Part shown: piece by piece, positions 32,545-43,160 of the stretch
Position numbering within the stretch: the stretch's first letter is position 1
How the letters are laid out: each line of letters opens with the position of its first letter
Source: an uncultured Treponema sp.
GTDB lineage: Bacteria > Spirochaetota > Spirochaetia > Treponematales > Treponemataceae
Direction of reading: 5' to 3'
DNA: 64,000 nt
Assembly: GCA_934667505.1 (NCBI GenBank)
Contig: CAKULY010000005.1
Span: forward strand, 1-64,000
Notes under the pieces: model-generated
The model's input: the letters and a program-made list of their open reading frames with translations, nothing else
Database searches by the model: none
Told to the model about the DNA's origin: nothing
Translations under genes and position numbers: made by a program

Positions 32545-34221
32545 TCAGAAAAAGAATTTTGCAAAAACGCAAACGCTTCCGCTCTGTTCAATATACTTTC
32601 CTGCATAAACTCGCTCTTTTCCGCTAAGCAATTTTACAATATCAGTCGCACTAACTGCAAGCCTAACTGCAGAAGAAAGCCTTACAAAGGCGGAAAGCTC
32701 AATATCTGGAGTAAAATCTTCTCCAGAAGCAAGCGCCATCGCAAACGAGCCGTTCGCCCCCCAGCGCGCGCTTTCGCTTTGAACATTTATGCTGGCTACA
32801 ATAGAGTTTTTTACCTCGCATGCAGGCACATCTATCCAAAAAGATTTCCATGATGCTGAAATATTCGCAATCTTAAATTTTGCAGAAAAATCCAGTTTTG
32901 TATTAAACTGTGCTGTTTCCTCGTTTTTACAAACATACTGACCGAAACGCAAGGTTGATTCGTCGTTGTAGTTTGGAATCCAGTTTCCGTTTCCGAAAGC
33001 TGTTTTCAAAAAATCAGAATTAAAATTAAGAGTAAAAATATCTTTTATAGGAAGCATGAAACTAACGCTTGCAAACCAGTCTGAAGTTTCTGCGGGCAGT
33101 TCGGAAAACACTGAAAAGCGATACTTTTTTTCCAGGGTAGAAACAAGGCTTTCTTCTGAACGGCAGCCGCCCAAAAGCTCTAAATAAACTTTCCTTGAAG
33201 AAAGGCTTGTAGGAAAAGATAAATCTATTCCAAGCGAAAAAGGAACTATTACCGGCATATAGCCAGTTTGATTTCCAAAAACAACGCCCAAGTTCGCATT
33301 CAGCTTTAAAAAATTATAAGTCCACAAAAAATCTAAAGATGCAGAGCCTCTGCTTGCAGCCTTTTCGCCGCCAACAGAATCATTCGCGTCAACTTGAAAT
33401 CCACCTGCAGCAGAAAGCCCCAATTTTAAATTCTGGTTAGCCCAGTAAAAATCTACTTTCGGAGAAAAATGAAGCACGCTGATATACTTTTCGAACGGTT
33501 CTATTTGATTTTCATTTTTGTCCACAATACAAGCGAAGCGATTGTACCAGTCCCCGCCAAAATCTGCTATCAAATAAAGATTGTTTTTAAAATCGTGGCT
33601 GTAAGCGACTTTTACATCAAGCTCTTCCTTGCTTACATCGCTAATCGAACTAACATTGCTTTGCAGACCGTCATTAAAGGAAGAATAGTTTGCGCTTAAA
33701 TCAAGTTTTTTAGTTTTATCGGAAAAAGTCTTTTGAGCTCCAATTTCTGTGTTTTTTTGAAAAAATCCATCAGTAAGAGAATTCCCTGCAAAACCGTTTG
33801 AACTTTTGTGGCTAAAAGAAATTTTAAAAGGATTCATTCCAGACTGGCGATAGATTGAAAAATCGCCAATGTAAAATCCAGGAAAGCCACCGCCCGCAAG
33901 CCCTTCAACGTAAACATCTTTTGTTTCCACAGCATTTTTTACAGCATCGACATCAGTTGAATCTTTTTCAGAAACAGAAAGCTTTGGAAACTGCGGAACA
34001 ATAGAATCCGCGCGTCCTTCCGCATCAGATGGAAGAATTTGGGTAAAATCAGGAACGGCGCTTTTTCCGACCTTTGGAACTCCGCCTGACACAACTGTAG
34101 AAACTTCAGGAAGAGAAATTTCGTCCAAATTTTCATCAAGATTTTCTGAAGCTTGAGCAACTAGAAAATTACATACCGTGCAAACAAAAAAAATTGAAAA
34201 CAAGAGTTTATTTTTTTTCAT
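32545..34221 (-). CDS. Secreted beta-barrel-like outer-membrane protein
   Basis: 558 residues. A signal peptide covers about residues 1-24 (hydrophobic LLFSIFFVCTVCNFLVAQA). The first 120 residues are a Ser/Pro/Asp-rich region, then FPGFYIGDFSIYRQSGMNPFKISFSH begins a long series of alternating strands (KLDLSANYSSF, NLYLIADFGGDWYN, LKLGLSAAGGFQV, FLKLNANLGVVFG) up to a C-terminal Phe run (VCVFAKFFF). This is the layout of a TonB-dependent-receptor-like barrel, but no plug domain is recognised. It sits between a TPR gene (15 nt) and exbB, so it may be energised by or assembled with the ExbBD-TonB machine. An AAGGTAG site precedes the ATG. Confidence 0.6.
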   Translation of the reverse strand: MKKNKLLFSIFFVCTVCNFLVAQASENLDENLDEISLPEVSTVVSGGVPKVGKSAVPDFTQILPSDAEGRADSIVPQFPKLSVSEKDSTDVDAVKNAVETKDVYVEGLAGGGFPGFYIGDFSIYRQSGMNPFKISFSHKSSNGFAGNSLTDGFFQKNTEIGAQKTFSDKTKKLDLSANYSSFNDGLQSNVSSISDVSKEELDVKVAYSHDFKNNLYLIADFGGDWYNRFACIVDKNENQIEPFEKYISVLHFSPKVDFYWANQNLKLGLSAAGGFQVDANDSVGGEKAASRGSASLDFLWTYNFLKLNANLGVVFGNQTGYMPVIVPFSLGIDLSFPTSLSSRKVYLELLGGCRSEESLVSTLEKKYRFSVFSELPAETSDWFASVSFMLPIKDIFTLNFNSDFLKTAFGNGNWIPNYNDESTLRFGQYVCKNEETAQFNTKLDFSAKFKIANISASWKSFWIDVPACEVKNSIVASINVQSESARWGANGSFAMALASGEDFTPDIELSAFVRLSSAVRLAVSATDIVKLLSGKERVYAGKYIEQSGSVCVFAKFFF

Positions 34222-34236
34222 AACTTTTCTACCTTT

Positions 34237-37107
34237 TTACCATTTTTTTATAGACTTTGAATACTCGCTAGAAGGATACAGTTTTTTTAAACTTTCCGCA
34301 GTTTGCTTTGCATCTGCAATAAGATTTGCCGCAATAAAAGCGTCGTATGCGCCATACATTGAATACGCGGCGTTTTCATCGTTATTTGCGTTCATTCTAA
34401 AATATTCTGCCGCCAATAAAAACTTTTTTGCAGACTCAACATTTTTTCCCGCCGCCCTGTAAAGTTCGCCTAAAAGCTTAGCGTTCTGAGCCGCGTACAG
34501 ACTTTCTTTTTCAAGATTTTTTTGCTGGATTAAAAGCAACTCTTCGGCAAGTTTTACAGCCTCGCTAGAACTCTCTGAAGATTTTGCATACAAAGCTGCG
34601 AGTTCTGTCCCGTTTTTTCTTCCTAAAGGAGTAGTTTTTCCGCCGTTTTGATTGTACTCCTCTTCTTTTTCAAGCACAGCCTCATCTTTTCCATTTGAAA
34701 GCTGCCTTAAGACTTGCAATGTGGATTCAACGCCGTCATTTTTGGCTTGCTCAGTGTATTTTAAAAGAAGATATTGAGCGTTTTCGATTGCCTCCTGATA
34801 GTTTCCTAGGCTTCTGTTTAGATTCATAAGATTTTTTTCAGCAGCGTAGATGTACGCGCTTTCTGGAAACTTTTGCACAAGAACACGGTTTTGAAGAACC
34901 GCTCTTTTTGGGTTTCCTTGCTTTGCAAAACAGTCCGCAGAAAAATACATGGCGGCATCCACAAAGCTGCCATTTACGTAGCGCGAAATATATTCAGAAA
35001 AACGCTGCAAGGCGAGGGAATAGTTTTCCTTGCTGTAGTAAAGTTCCCCACGCCTAAACATCGCTTCTTCGCCAGTTTTTTCTCGCAAATACAAATCGGA
35101 AACTTTCTTAAAGTAAAAGTCAGCCTGCTCGGCATTTCCTAAATTTTCGTAAATGCGGCCAGTCTGAAAAAGAACATTCATTCCAAACGAACCGCCAAAA
35201 TCTAAGTATGGAGATAAAAAATCCAAAGCCTTGCCAAACTCCTGCATATCGCAAAGGATATTTGACTGCAAAAGAACAGCTTCTTCCAAAGAAGAATTGC
35301 TTGCAGAAGTCTTTACAGCGTCGCTTGCCATTTTTAAGGCGTTTTTGTAATTTCCATTTTGAACAGCGCTATTCGCCGCAGCCATTTTTGCAGGCCAAGC
35401 AAGCTCATGATTTGGCCATTTCTTTAAGAAATCCTCAAGTCCTATATATGCATCCTTTGTTTTGCCCTGCCTGTACTGTGAATAACTCTTATAAAAACAA
35501 GCATAAGAAAGCGATTTCTGCAGTTCCTTCTTATTTTTATCAGAAGATTTTATAAAAGAATTAAAACTTTTTTCCGCATACGGCCAGGACTTTGTATTGA
35601 ACTGCGAAAGTCCCAAAATATAATTCGCTTCGTTCAACGAGCATTTTGCGCTTTGAATTTGAGATTCCCTATACCTTCCGCTGAGCAACAAGACTTTTGC
35701 ATAGTTAAGCCTCTGCTCTTGTGAAAGTCCAAAATTTTCTTCTAACTTTGAAAACACAGATGCGGAATCCTTAAGATTTTGCATCTGCGCCAAGGAAAGA
35801 GCGTAAAGCTCTGTTTGCTCAGTAGCTGTGTTTTTTAAGATTTCTACAGAATCTAAATAATTGCCTAAGTTGTAATCTGCCAATGCTTTATAATAGCGGC
35901 TTACATCGTCCTGCGGATTAACTTTAGAGGCAAATTCCAAAGACTCTTTCCATAAGGAACTGCAAGCTGAAAATTTTGCAAGCAATTTAAGATATTCGTT
36001 CTGGTAGCGAGGATTTTCCAGTTTTTTTTGCTCTTCATAAGCTTGTAATAAAAAATTATAAGCGAGAAGAGAACTTTCAACCGTTATATTCTTGCCTGCT
36101 AAAATAAGAGCTTTATACATCGCCGAAAATTCTGAAATTTCTGGCGCAGAATTTTTGTCTGATTCACTAAAATACTTTGAAGCTTTTGCGTAATCGCCTT
36201 CATAAAAAGCATCCGTTCCCAAGCGAACCCAAAATTCGCATAAGAGCTTTGGATTTTTGCTGAACGATTGCTGAACTTTTTGCAAAACCGCGCCAGGCTC
36301 TGTTCCTACTTGATTTTTGTATAAAGAAGAAACATTGTAAGCTTTTTTCAATGACGCCGCCGCAAATTCTGCGTTTCCTGTTTCAAGAACAGAAATATAC
36401 TTGTCATATGCTTGCTTATACTCTTTTAATTCAAAATAGGAATCGCCTGCATATTCTGTAAGCAAACAGTAATTCAACAAACCAACATTTTCTTGCGTTA
36501 TAGATTCGTACAGATTAATATTTTTTTGTGCAGCCCCAGCCTTGTTGTAAGAATCAGAAAGTTTTATTAAAGATTCATAAAAATCTGATTGTGTATACCT
36601 TTGCCCATTTTTAACGGCATATTCAAAAAGAGGAATAGCTTTTTCAAAATCACTTTTTTTATAATAGATGCGGGCTGCTCCTAAAATGGCTAGCGGATAA
36701 AGTTTCGCTTTTTCGCCTGCTAAGCTGCAATATTCGTAGTAAAAAGAAAGCGCGGAACTATAGTCTTCCAGTTCAAAGCAGGACTGTCCAAGCCAAAATA
36801 TAGCCTGATTTTTTAGAGCAGCATCGGCATCAAACTGCTTATAGAACAGAAGAACATCACGAGCTTTTTCATACATTTTTAATCTTGCTAAGCTTTCGCC
36901 TTCAAGAATCATTGCAGAACCAATGTACGCAGATTCAGGATACATTGACAAAAGCTTTTCCGCGCACTGAACAACTCCTGGATAAAATCCGTTGCTATAA
37001 GCGGCGGAAAGTTCATAATAGATTGAAACATCGCTTTGCAGAGATGTCTGCGCAAAAACAAAACTTGATAAAAATAAAAAAGACAATTTTACAAAAAACT
37101 TTTTCAT
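34237..37107 (-). CDS. Large periplasmic TPR-repeat protein
   Basis: 956 residues from the ATG at 37107 (GGAGCG upstream); the frame open to 37128 lacks a site. A signal peptide ends near SFVFAQ at residue 20. The rest is a long array of tetratricopeptide-like helical pairs (for example QAIFWLGQSCFELEDYSSAL, AIPLFEYAVKNG, YAGDSYFELKEYKQAYDKY, EEAMFRRGELYYSKENYSLALQRF), many of the type seen in BamD/YbgF relatives. It is probably a periplasmic scaffold. It lies between a secreted protein gene and the barrel gene in the leftward run, suggesting a role in outer-membrane assembly or the TonB system. Confidence 0.75.
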   Translation of the reverse strand: MKKFFVKLSFLFLSSFVFAQTSLQSDVSIYYELSAAYSNGFYPGVVQCAEKLLSMYPESAYIGSAMILEGESLARLKMYEKARDVLLFYKQFDADAALKNQAIFWLGQSCFELEDYSSALSFYYEYCSLAGEKAKLYPLAILGAARIYYKKSDFEKAIPLFEYAVKNGQRYTQSDFYESLIKLSDSYNKAGAAQKNINLYESITQENVGLLNYCLLTEYAGDSYFELKEYKQAYDKYISVLETGNAEFAAASLKKAYNVSSLYKNQVGTEPGAVLQKVQQSFSKNPKLLCEFWVRLGTDAFYEGDYAKASKYFSESDKNSAPEISEFSAMYKALILAGKNITVESSLLAYNFLLQAYEEQKKLENPRYQNEYLKLLAKFSACSSLWKESLEFASKVNPQDDVSRYYKALADYNLGNYLDSVEILKNTATEQTELYALSLAQMQNLKDSASVFSKLEENFGLSQEQRLNYAKVLLLSGRYRESQIQSAKCSLNEANYILGLSQFNTKSWPYAEKSFNSFIKSSDKNKKELQKSLSYACFYKSYSQYRQGKTKDAYIGLEDFLKKWPNHELAWPAKMAAANSAVQNGNYKNALKMASDAVKTSASNSSLEEAVLLQSNILCDMQEFGKALDFLSPYLDFGGSFGMNVLFQTGRIYENLGNAEQADFYFKKVSDLYLREKTGEEAMFRRGELYYSKENYSLALQRFSEYISRYVNGSFVDAAMYFSADCFAKQGNPKRAVLQNRVLVQKFPESAYIYAAEKNLMNLNRSLGNYQEAIENAQYLLLKYTEQAKNDGVESTLQVLRQLSNGKDEAVLEKEEEYNQNGGKTTPLGRKNGTELAALYAKSSESSSEAVKLAEELLLIQQKNLEKESLYAAQNAKLLGELYRAAGKNVESAKKFLLAAEYFRMNANNDENAAYSMYGAYDAFIAANLIADAKQTAESLKKLYPSSEYSKSIKKW

Positions 37108-37133
37108 ATAAGACGCTCCGTTCAGCAATTATT

Positions 37134-38495
37134 CTACTGAGGGAAAAAATTATCTGTGCATTTTGCACGAGCAAGAAAAATATAATCATCTGAATACAGA
37201 TTATAAAAATCTTCAAATAAAATCTCTTTGCCATCTTTGAATACAACGCATTTAAAATGCTTATCTTCATCAAAGTAAGGAAAGAACACAGCGCTTTCAT
37301 TAAAGACTTTTACTTCAGGAACTTTTCTGTCAATCTGCCTAACTGCTCCAAAATAAAAAGAATCCGGCTCGTCGCTTGCAAGAACATAAAGCAAAGATTT
37401 TAAAACTTTTACAGAATAACCTGTATTTTTTATAAAATTATTTGCATCTGCAACCCCATTTTCTGTTCGCTCAGCAGAAAAAGGTTCTATTGTAACATCT
37501 GCGCCCGATTCATCGTACATATAGCTTCTGTTGTTTCTAACAGAAACAAGAGCGCTTGCAAGGTTTCGAATCCAATCACACGAAAGCGAAATCGCATAAG
37601 ATTCGCTCAAAACACCTTGAAATCCAACATCTTTATATTTTATTGTAGATTCTATCAAAGGCTCTCTTTTTAGACGACCGCCTGTAAGAGGCTCTACAAT
37701 TCCATCGCCAATCCATTTTAAAAATCCCAAGCCGCTTACAAGAGTTTTACCTTTGTCTTCTTCAGAAATTTTAAAAGGCTTTCCTGTAGAAATATGGACG
37801 CAAGTTCCTTTCTCGTCGTACATAACGTCATCTGTGTATAAAAAATCCGGCAATTTGCTGCGGATTACACCTATCATCTGCTTTGAATAAGAATAATCAG
37901 AAGGATAGATTTTCATATACTTCCAAGGGAGCGTTTCTTTTGTGACTTCAACAAGGCTATCAAAACTTGCAGTATAAAAGTATTCAAACTTTATTCCAGT
38001 TGGGCTTCCTTTTGAAACATAGCAGTTGTAAATCAAAAAATCAGCGTAGGCGGCTTTTCCGTCTGGAACCAACTGAACAAAGACCTCGCTGTCTGCGGCA
38101 AAGTAGTAGCGGACTTGCAAAGCCTTGCCAGTTTTTTTGTCTTTTGTAAGAACCCAACCGCCAGGAGCATCAGCCGGATAGGTATCTTGCATTACGGTAG
38201 TCTTTCCTTTATCTGAAATGACATCAATCGTCATTTTTCTAAAAGGGGCTACAATGATTGCAAAAACATCGTTTGTTTCTTCAAGCCTTATTTGAAACTG
38301 TTGTCCTGCGCTGTTAGTCCGAATTTCAGGATGATTCATTCTAACTTCAGAAAGAGGAGCTTCAAACCAAGATTCAATCAAATTTTTTCTAATCTCGGAA
38401 GAATCGGGTATTCCGTATTGGCTATAAGCCGCAAAAACATTCCAAGAGCAAATAACAAAAAAAAGGACTGTAAAAAAAACTTTCAGTTTTTTCAT
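37134..38495 (-). CDS. Secreted protein of unknown function
   Basis: 453 residues with a signal peptide (LKVFFTVLFFVICSWNVFA, residues 4-22). No known catalytic motif was recognised. The mature part is mixed strand and helix with few Cys, and includes FEYFYTASFDSLVEVTKETL and a late FAERTENG-like segment before VADANNFIKNTGYSVKVLKSLL. It could be a periplasmic or surface protein. A GGAGCG ribosome site sits in the 10-nt gap after the activase gene stop, and the TPR gene follows by 26 nt, so it belongs to the same leftward run. I cannot assign a family. Confidence 0.7.
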   Translation of the reverse strand: MKKLKVFFTVLFFVICSWNVFAAYSQYGIPDSSEIRKNLIESWFEAPLSEVRMNHPEIRTNSAGQQFQIRLEETNDVFAIIVAPFRKMTIDVISDKGKTTVMQDTYPADAPGGWVLTKDKKTGKALQVRYYFAADSEVFVQLVPDGKAAYADFLIYNCYVSKGSPTGIKFEYFYTASFDSLVEVTKETLPWKYMKIYPSDYSYSKQMIGVIRSKLPDFLYTDDVMYDEKGTCVHISTGKPFKISEEDKGKTLVSGLGFLKWIGDGIVEPLTGGRLKREPLIESTIKYKDVGFQGVLSESYAISLSCDWIRNLASALVSVRNNRSYMYDESGADVTIEPFSAERTENGVADANNFIKNTGYSVKVLKSLLYVLASDEPDSFYFGAVRQIDRKVPEVKVFNESAVFFPYFDEDKHFKCVVFKDGKEILFEDFYNLYSDDYIFLARAKCTDNFFPQ

Positions 38496-38505
38496 AACGC
38501 TCCAA

Positions 38506-41500
38506 TTAATCTTCCGATTGAGAATTTAAACTTATTTCAGGAATTTCCATTCCGCCAGATTCAATAGGCACAGAAGACAACTGAACAGGTTCGGGATCCG
38601 TCATAAGCATTGAACCTTCTGCAAGTTTTATAACTGGCTCTGAAACAGTTCCATCAGGATTGTGAATTTTTCCATCAGATTCTTCATCCGGATGCCTTCC
38701 CACCGGCGCGTTTGAAAGCAAAAGTTTCAATCTGTTCAACTGATTGACTTCGGAAGAACCTGGATCGTAGTCGATTGCAGATATATTTGCTTCCGGGAAT
38801 CGCCTTCTAAGCTCCTTTATCATTCCTTTGCCAGTAACGTGATTTGGAAGACAAGCAAACGGCTGAACGCAAGCGATGCTTGGAGCTCCTTCACGGATAA
38901 GCTCGACCATTTCGGCAGTGAGAAACCAGCCTTCGCCGGTTATATTGCCAAGCTGAACAATATCGTCAACTCCTTTCATAAGGTCGTATATTGAAGAAGG
39001 CGCTTCAAAGCGGTGCGACTTTTCAAGGAACTTCTTCATCTTTTTCCTGTAAAGATCCAAAAACCAAACCAAAAGGCGCGCATTCCGCTCTGTTTTCTTA
39101 GGAAAGGCCAATTCCTCGTGCCTAAAAATACCAGTTGCAAACGAATAGAAGAAGAAGTCTGCCAAATCAGGCATAACACATTCTGCGCCTTCTCTTTCTA
39201 TAGTTTCAACAATCTGATTGTTCGCCGTAGGATGAAACTTTACAAGAATTTCGCCGACAACGCCAACTCTAGGCTTCTTTATAGGTTTTAAAGGAAGATT
39301 ATCAAAGTCTTTTATTATTCCTTTTAGCAAGCGGTGATACCCTGCAAGGCTGAAATGCTTTACTTGCTTTTCCGCACGCGCATTCCATTTTTCATAAAGC
39401 GCATTCGCGCTGCCAGGCACGGCTTCATAAGGGCGGGTTCTGTACAGGACTCTCATAAGCACATCGCCAATCATAATTCCCATGACAAGCCGGTGCAAAA
39501 GTCCAGGTGTTATTTTAAATCCAGGATTGCTTTCAAGCCCTTGCGCGCTAAGCGAAAGAACAGGAACCTGTCCCCAGCCAGCATCATTTAAAGCACGCCT
39601 TATAAATCCTATATAGTTTGTTGCGCGGCAGCCACCGCCAGTCTGAGTTATAATTAAGGAAACATGATTTAAATCATACTTTCCAGATTCAAGAGCCGCA
39701 ATCATTTGTCCAGCGACTAAAATAGATGGATAGCAGGCATCGTTGTTTACATATTTTAATCCAGCTTCAACAGCTTTTGGATCGACTGCATCTAAGATTA
39801 CAAAATTATATCCGCAAGCTTCAAACGCCTTTTGTAAAATTCTAAAGTGGATTGGACTCATCTGCGGACCAATAATAGTATGAGTGTACTTCATCTCCTT
39901 TGTAAAAACCTGACGATGATATGAGGCTGACTTTACAACAGGTTTTCTATGGTGACGCTGACGCTCCTTTACAGCAGCAATTAAAGACCTTATCCTAATT
40001 CGAACCGCTCCAAGGTTTGAGCCTTCATCAATCTTTATGAGTGTGTACATTCTTCCTTTAGAACGCATTATTTCGTCAACTTGATCTGCAGTAACGGCAT
40101 CAAGACCGCAGCCAAACGAAGTTAGCTGAATCATTTCTAAATCTGGCATTCCGCTTACAAAATTCGCCGCGCGGTACAATCTGTTGTGGTAAACCCACTG
40201 GTCAATAATTCTTAAAGGACGTTCGATTGAGCCTAGATGAGCAACAGAATCTTCTGTAAAGACGGCAAGCCCCAACGCGTTTATCATTTCTGGGATTCCG
40301 TGATTTATCTCTGGATCAAGGTGATAAGGACGTCCTGCAAGAACAATTCCGTTTCCGCCGGCACGAATCATTTTTTCAAGGGCTTCTTCGCCAGCATTTT
40401 TTACATCTTCTCGGAATTTTTCCTGTTCCGCCCAAGCCGCATCAACTGCGCTGCAGATTGCCTTTTCTGTAAGAGAAGGAAAAGCCGGCAAGAGTTCTTC
40501 GCAAAGTCGCTTAGCCAAGCGAGGCTTGTCGTAAATCGGAAGAAACGGATCCATGTATTTTATAGAAGAATCTTGTCTAAGTTCGTCAACATTGTTTCTA
40601 AGAACTTCTGGGTAGCTTGTTACAATTGGGCAATTGTAATGGTTGCCAGCCCCGGAATCTTCTTGTTTTTCATAAGGAGCACAAGGATAGAAGATAAATT
40701 TTACGCCCCTCTGAAGAAGAGAAACCAGATGACCATGGCTTATTTTTCCAGGATAGCAAACTGATTCGGAAGGAATTGTTTCTATTCCTTTTTCATAAAC
40801 ATTGCGGCTGGAACGCTGGCTTAAAACAACTCTGAATCCAAGTTTTGTAAAAAATGTAAACCAAAGAGGATAATTTTCGTACATATTGAGCACGCGGGGA
40901 ATTCCCACATCTCCCATTGGCGCATTTTCAGGTTTTAATGGAACGTAATTAAAAAGTCTTTTGTATTTCCATTCAAAAAGGTTTGGCATTTTTTCGCCAG
41001 TTTCATCAACTGCGGTGTTCGCCTTGTTTGAAGCATCTATAACGTTTCCTTCAATTTCTGCTCCGCGTTCGCAGCGGTTTCCTGTTATAAAGACGCGCTT
41101 TTCGCTTCCTGTGGTAAAAGTATTTATTGTGAGCAGACAATTGTTTTGGCATTTTCCGCAGCGGCGGCTTTCTAGCTCAACATGAAAATTTTCTAAATCT
41201 TCAAGCTTTGCAATTTTTGAGCGAATGTCGTAAGGCTTTGTTCCAGGAGGATCGCTTGGTTTTGGAGCTGTTAAATCAACCCACTGATCGTAGGCGATGA
41301 GCGCAGAACCATAAGCCCCCATAAGACCGGCTACATCCGGGCGGAATACTTCGACACCTGCAATTTTTTCGAAGGCGCGCAAGATTGCGTCATTAAAGAA
41401 CGTTCCGCCCTGAACAACAACTTTTGTTCCAATATCGCTTGCTTTTCTAAGTTTTATTACTTTGAACAGCGCGTTTTTTATAACAGAATACGAAAGACCT

Positions 41501-43095
41501 GCCGCAATATCTGCAACAGAAGCTCCTTCTTTTTGAGCCTGTTTTACGCGGCTGTTCATAAAGACGGTGCATCGGCTTCCTAAATCCACAGGCTTATCTG
41601 CCATAAGGGCGATTTTTCCAAATTCCTTTACGTCCATCCCCATTGTGTTTGCAAAGTTGTCTAGGAACGAACCGCAGCCAGAAGAACAGGCTTCGTTTAA
41701 CTGAATGGAATTTATAGCTCCGTCTTTCATACGCAGGCACTTCATATCCTGGCCGCCAATATCCAAAAGGAATTCCACTCCAGGAACAAAAAAATCTGCC
41801 GCCCTAAAATGAGCAATTGTTTCAACTTCGCCAGCATCCACGCCAAAAGCGGCTTGAAACAGAGCCTCTCCATAACCTGTAGAAACAGAGCGGGCAATGT
41901 AAACATCTTTTGGAAGCTTTTTATACAAATCTTTTAAAACGCTTACAGCAAGTTCCACAGGATTTCCTTGATTGTGCGCATAGAAATCCCAAAGAATTCT
42001 ACCCTTTTTATCTATTAATACTGCTTTTGTTGTTGTAGAGCCTGAATCCAAACCTAAAAACACAGGTCCGACAGTATTTTCCAAAGAGCCGCGCATAGCT
42101 TTTTCCTGCGCGTGGCGTTTTCTAAATTCGTCCAATTCTGTAACACTGGTAAAAAGAGGTTCTAGCCTCTGGACTTCGCTGAGTTCCGCGCCAACAAGAT
42201 TTTTAAGACTTTCTTTAAAATCTTTTATCAAAGGGAAATTGTATTTTTCCCCTTCCGCAGACACAAAAGAGCGTTCCGCGCTAAAAGCAGCTCCCTGAGC
42301 GACAAACAGCTGTGAATTTTCAGGAACTATAATTTCATCATCTTTTAAGTGAAGGGTTTCTATGAATCTATAACGAAGCTGATCCATAAAGTGCAAAGGA
42401 CCGCCTAAAAATGCAACGTGTCCACGAATCGGTTTTCCGCAGGCAAGCCCAGAAATTGTCTGGTTTACAACAGCCTGATAAATTGAAGCGGCAATATCTT
42501 CCCTTCTAGCACCTTCGTTGATAAGCGGCTGCACATCTGTCTTTGCAAAAACTCCGCAACGCGCGGCAATCGGATAAATTGTATTAGCGCCAGAGGCAAG
42601 CTTGTTTAGACCTTCTGCATCAGTTTCAAGAAGAGCAGCCATCTGGTCGATAAACGCGCCTGTTCCGCCTGCGCAAGTTCCGTTCATGCGCTGTTCAACG
42701 CCACCTGTAAAATAAGTTATTTTAGCATCTTCGCCGCCAAGTTCTATAACAACGTCTGTTTGCGGGATTATTTTTTTTACAGCCGTCGTTGCGGCAACAA
42801 CTTCCTGAATAAAAGGTATGTTTAACCACTGGGAAACAGAAAGTCCGCCCGAACCTGTAACTTTCACACTTATAGGCTGCTCCTGAGAAAATCCCAATTC
42901 TGTTGTCATTTTTTCAAAAGCCTGAGAGACAACAGAAATTATTGTGCTTCGAATATCTGCGCGATGTCTTTGATAATCTCCGTAAATCAAAGAACCATTA
43001 TCATCTATAACTGCAATTTTTACTGTAGTTGAACCTACATCAATACCAATTCTAAGAGGAAGAGTTTTTTCAGAAACTTGTTGAGTATTTGTCAT
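38506..43095 (-). CDS. BadF/BcrA-type acyl-CoA dehydratase activase fused to dehydratase-related domains
   Basis: 1529 residues. Two ASKHA ATPase modules occur in tandem: LRIGIDVGSTTVKIAVID with ELGGEDAKITYF and CAGGTGAFIDQMA in the first 280 residues, then FLGLDSGSTTTKAVLID with LLDIGGQDMKCLRM and EACSSGCGSFLDNFA around residues 345-480. A Cys cluster (ESRRCGKCQNNCLLTINTF, about 645) precedes the DUF2229-type half with CYPGKISHGHL, FYPCAPYEKQE, FGCGLDAVTADQ and NNDACYPSILVAGQ. Such proteins use ATP to drive electrons through a [4Fe-4S] cluster for 2-hydroxyacyl-CoA dehydratases; the substrate here is unknown. An AGGTGG site precedes the ATG. It is probably first in the leftward run to 25159. 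Confidence 0.85.
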   Translation of the reverse strand: MTNTQQVSEKTLPLRIGIDVGSTTVKIAVIDDNGSLIYGDYQRHRADIRSTIISVVSQAFEKMTTELGFSQEQPISVKVTGSGGLSVSQWLNIPFIQEVVAATTAVKKIIPQTDVVIELGGEDAKITYFTGGVEQRMNGTCAGGTGAFIDQMAALLETDAEGLNKLASGANTIYPIAARCGVFAKTDVQPLINEGARREDIAASIYQAVVNQTISGLACGKPIRGHVAFLGGPLHFMDQLRYRFIETLHLKDDEIIVPENSQLFVAQGAAFSAERSFVSAEGEKYNFPLIKDFKESLKNLVGAELSEVQRLEPLFTSVTELDEFRKRHAQEKAMRGSLENTVGPVFLGLDSGSTTTKAVLIDKKGRILWDFYAHNQGNPVELAVSVLKDLYKKLPKDVYIARSVSTGYGEALFQAAFGVDAGEVETIAHFRAADFFVPGVEFLLDIGGQDMKCLRMKDGAINSIQLNEACSSGCGSFLDNFANTMGMDVKEFGKIALMADKPVDLGSRCTVFMNSRVKQAQKEGASVADIAAGLSYSVIKNALFKVIKLRKASDIGTKVVVQGGTFFNDAILRAFEKIAGVEVFRPDVAGLMGAYGSALIAYDQWVDLTAPKPSDPPGTKPYDIRSKIAKLEDLENFHVELESRRCGKCQNNCLLTINTFTTGSEKRVFITGNRCERGAEIEGNVIDASNKANTAVDETGEKMPNLFEWKYKRLFNYVPLKPENAPMGDVGIPRVLNMYENYPLWFTFFTKLGFRVVLSQRSSRNVYEKGIETIPSESVCYPGKISHGHLVSLLQRGVKFIFYPCAPYEKQEDSGAGNHYNCPIVTSYPEVLRNNVDELRQDSSIKYMDPFLPIYDKPRLAKRLCEELLPAFPSLTEKAICSAVDAAWAEQEKFREDVKNAGEEALEKMIRAGGNGIVLAGRPYHLDPEINHGIPEMINALGLAVFTEDSVAHLGSIERPLRIIDQWVYHNRLYRAANFVSGMPDLEMIQLTSFGCGLDAVTADQVDEIMRSKGRMYTLIKIDEGSNLGAVRIRIRSLIAAVKERQRHHRKPVVKSASYHRQVFTKEMKYTHTIIGPQMSPIHFRILQKAFEACGYNFVILDAVDPKAVEAGLKYVNNDACYPSILVAGQMIAALESGKYDLNHVSLIITQTGGGCRATNYIGFIRRALNDAGWGQVPVLSLSAQGLESNPGFKITPGLLHRLVMGIMIGDVLMRVLYRTRPYEAVPGSANALYEKWNARAEKQVKHFSLAGYHRLLKGIIKDFDNLPLKPIKKPRVGVVGEILVKFHPTANNQIVETIEREGAECVMPDLADFFFYSFATGIFRHEELAFPKKTERNARLLVWFLDLYRKKMKKFLEKSHRFEAPSSIYDLMKGVDDIVQLGNITGEGWFLTAEMVELIREGAPSIACVQPFACLPNHVTGKGMIKELRRRFPEANISAIDYDPGSSEVNQLNRLKLLLSNAPVGRHPDEESDGKIHNPDGTVSEPVIKLAEGSMLMTDPEPVQLSSVPIESGGMEIPEISLNSQSED

Positions 43096-43160
43096 TAATC
43101 CACCTATATCTTTACTATTGAATATAATATGTAAATGCTATTTTTGCAAACACGATATTT

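Noticed and set aside
40237..40764. A 175-codon frame on the plus strand
   Set aside because: It is antisense to the activase gene, whose conserved Cys motifs span it.
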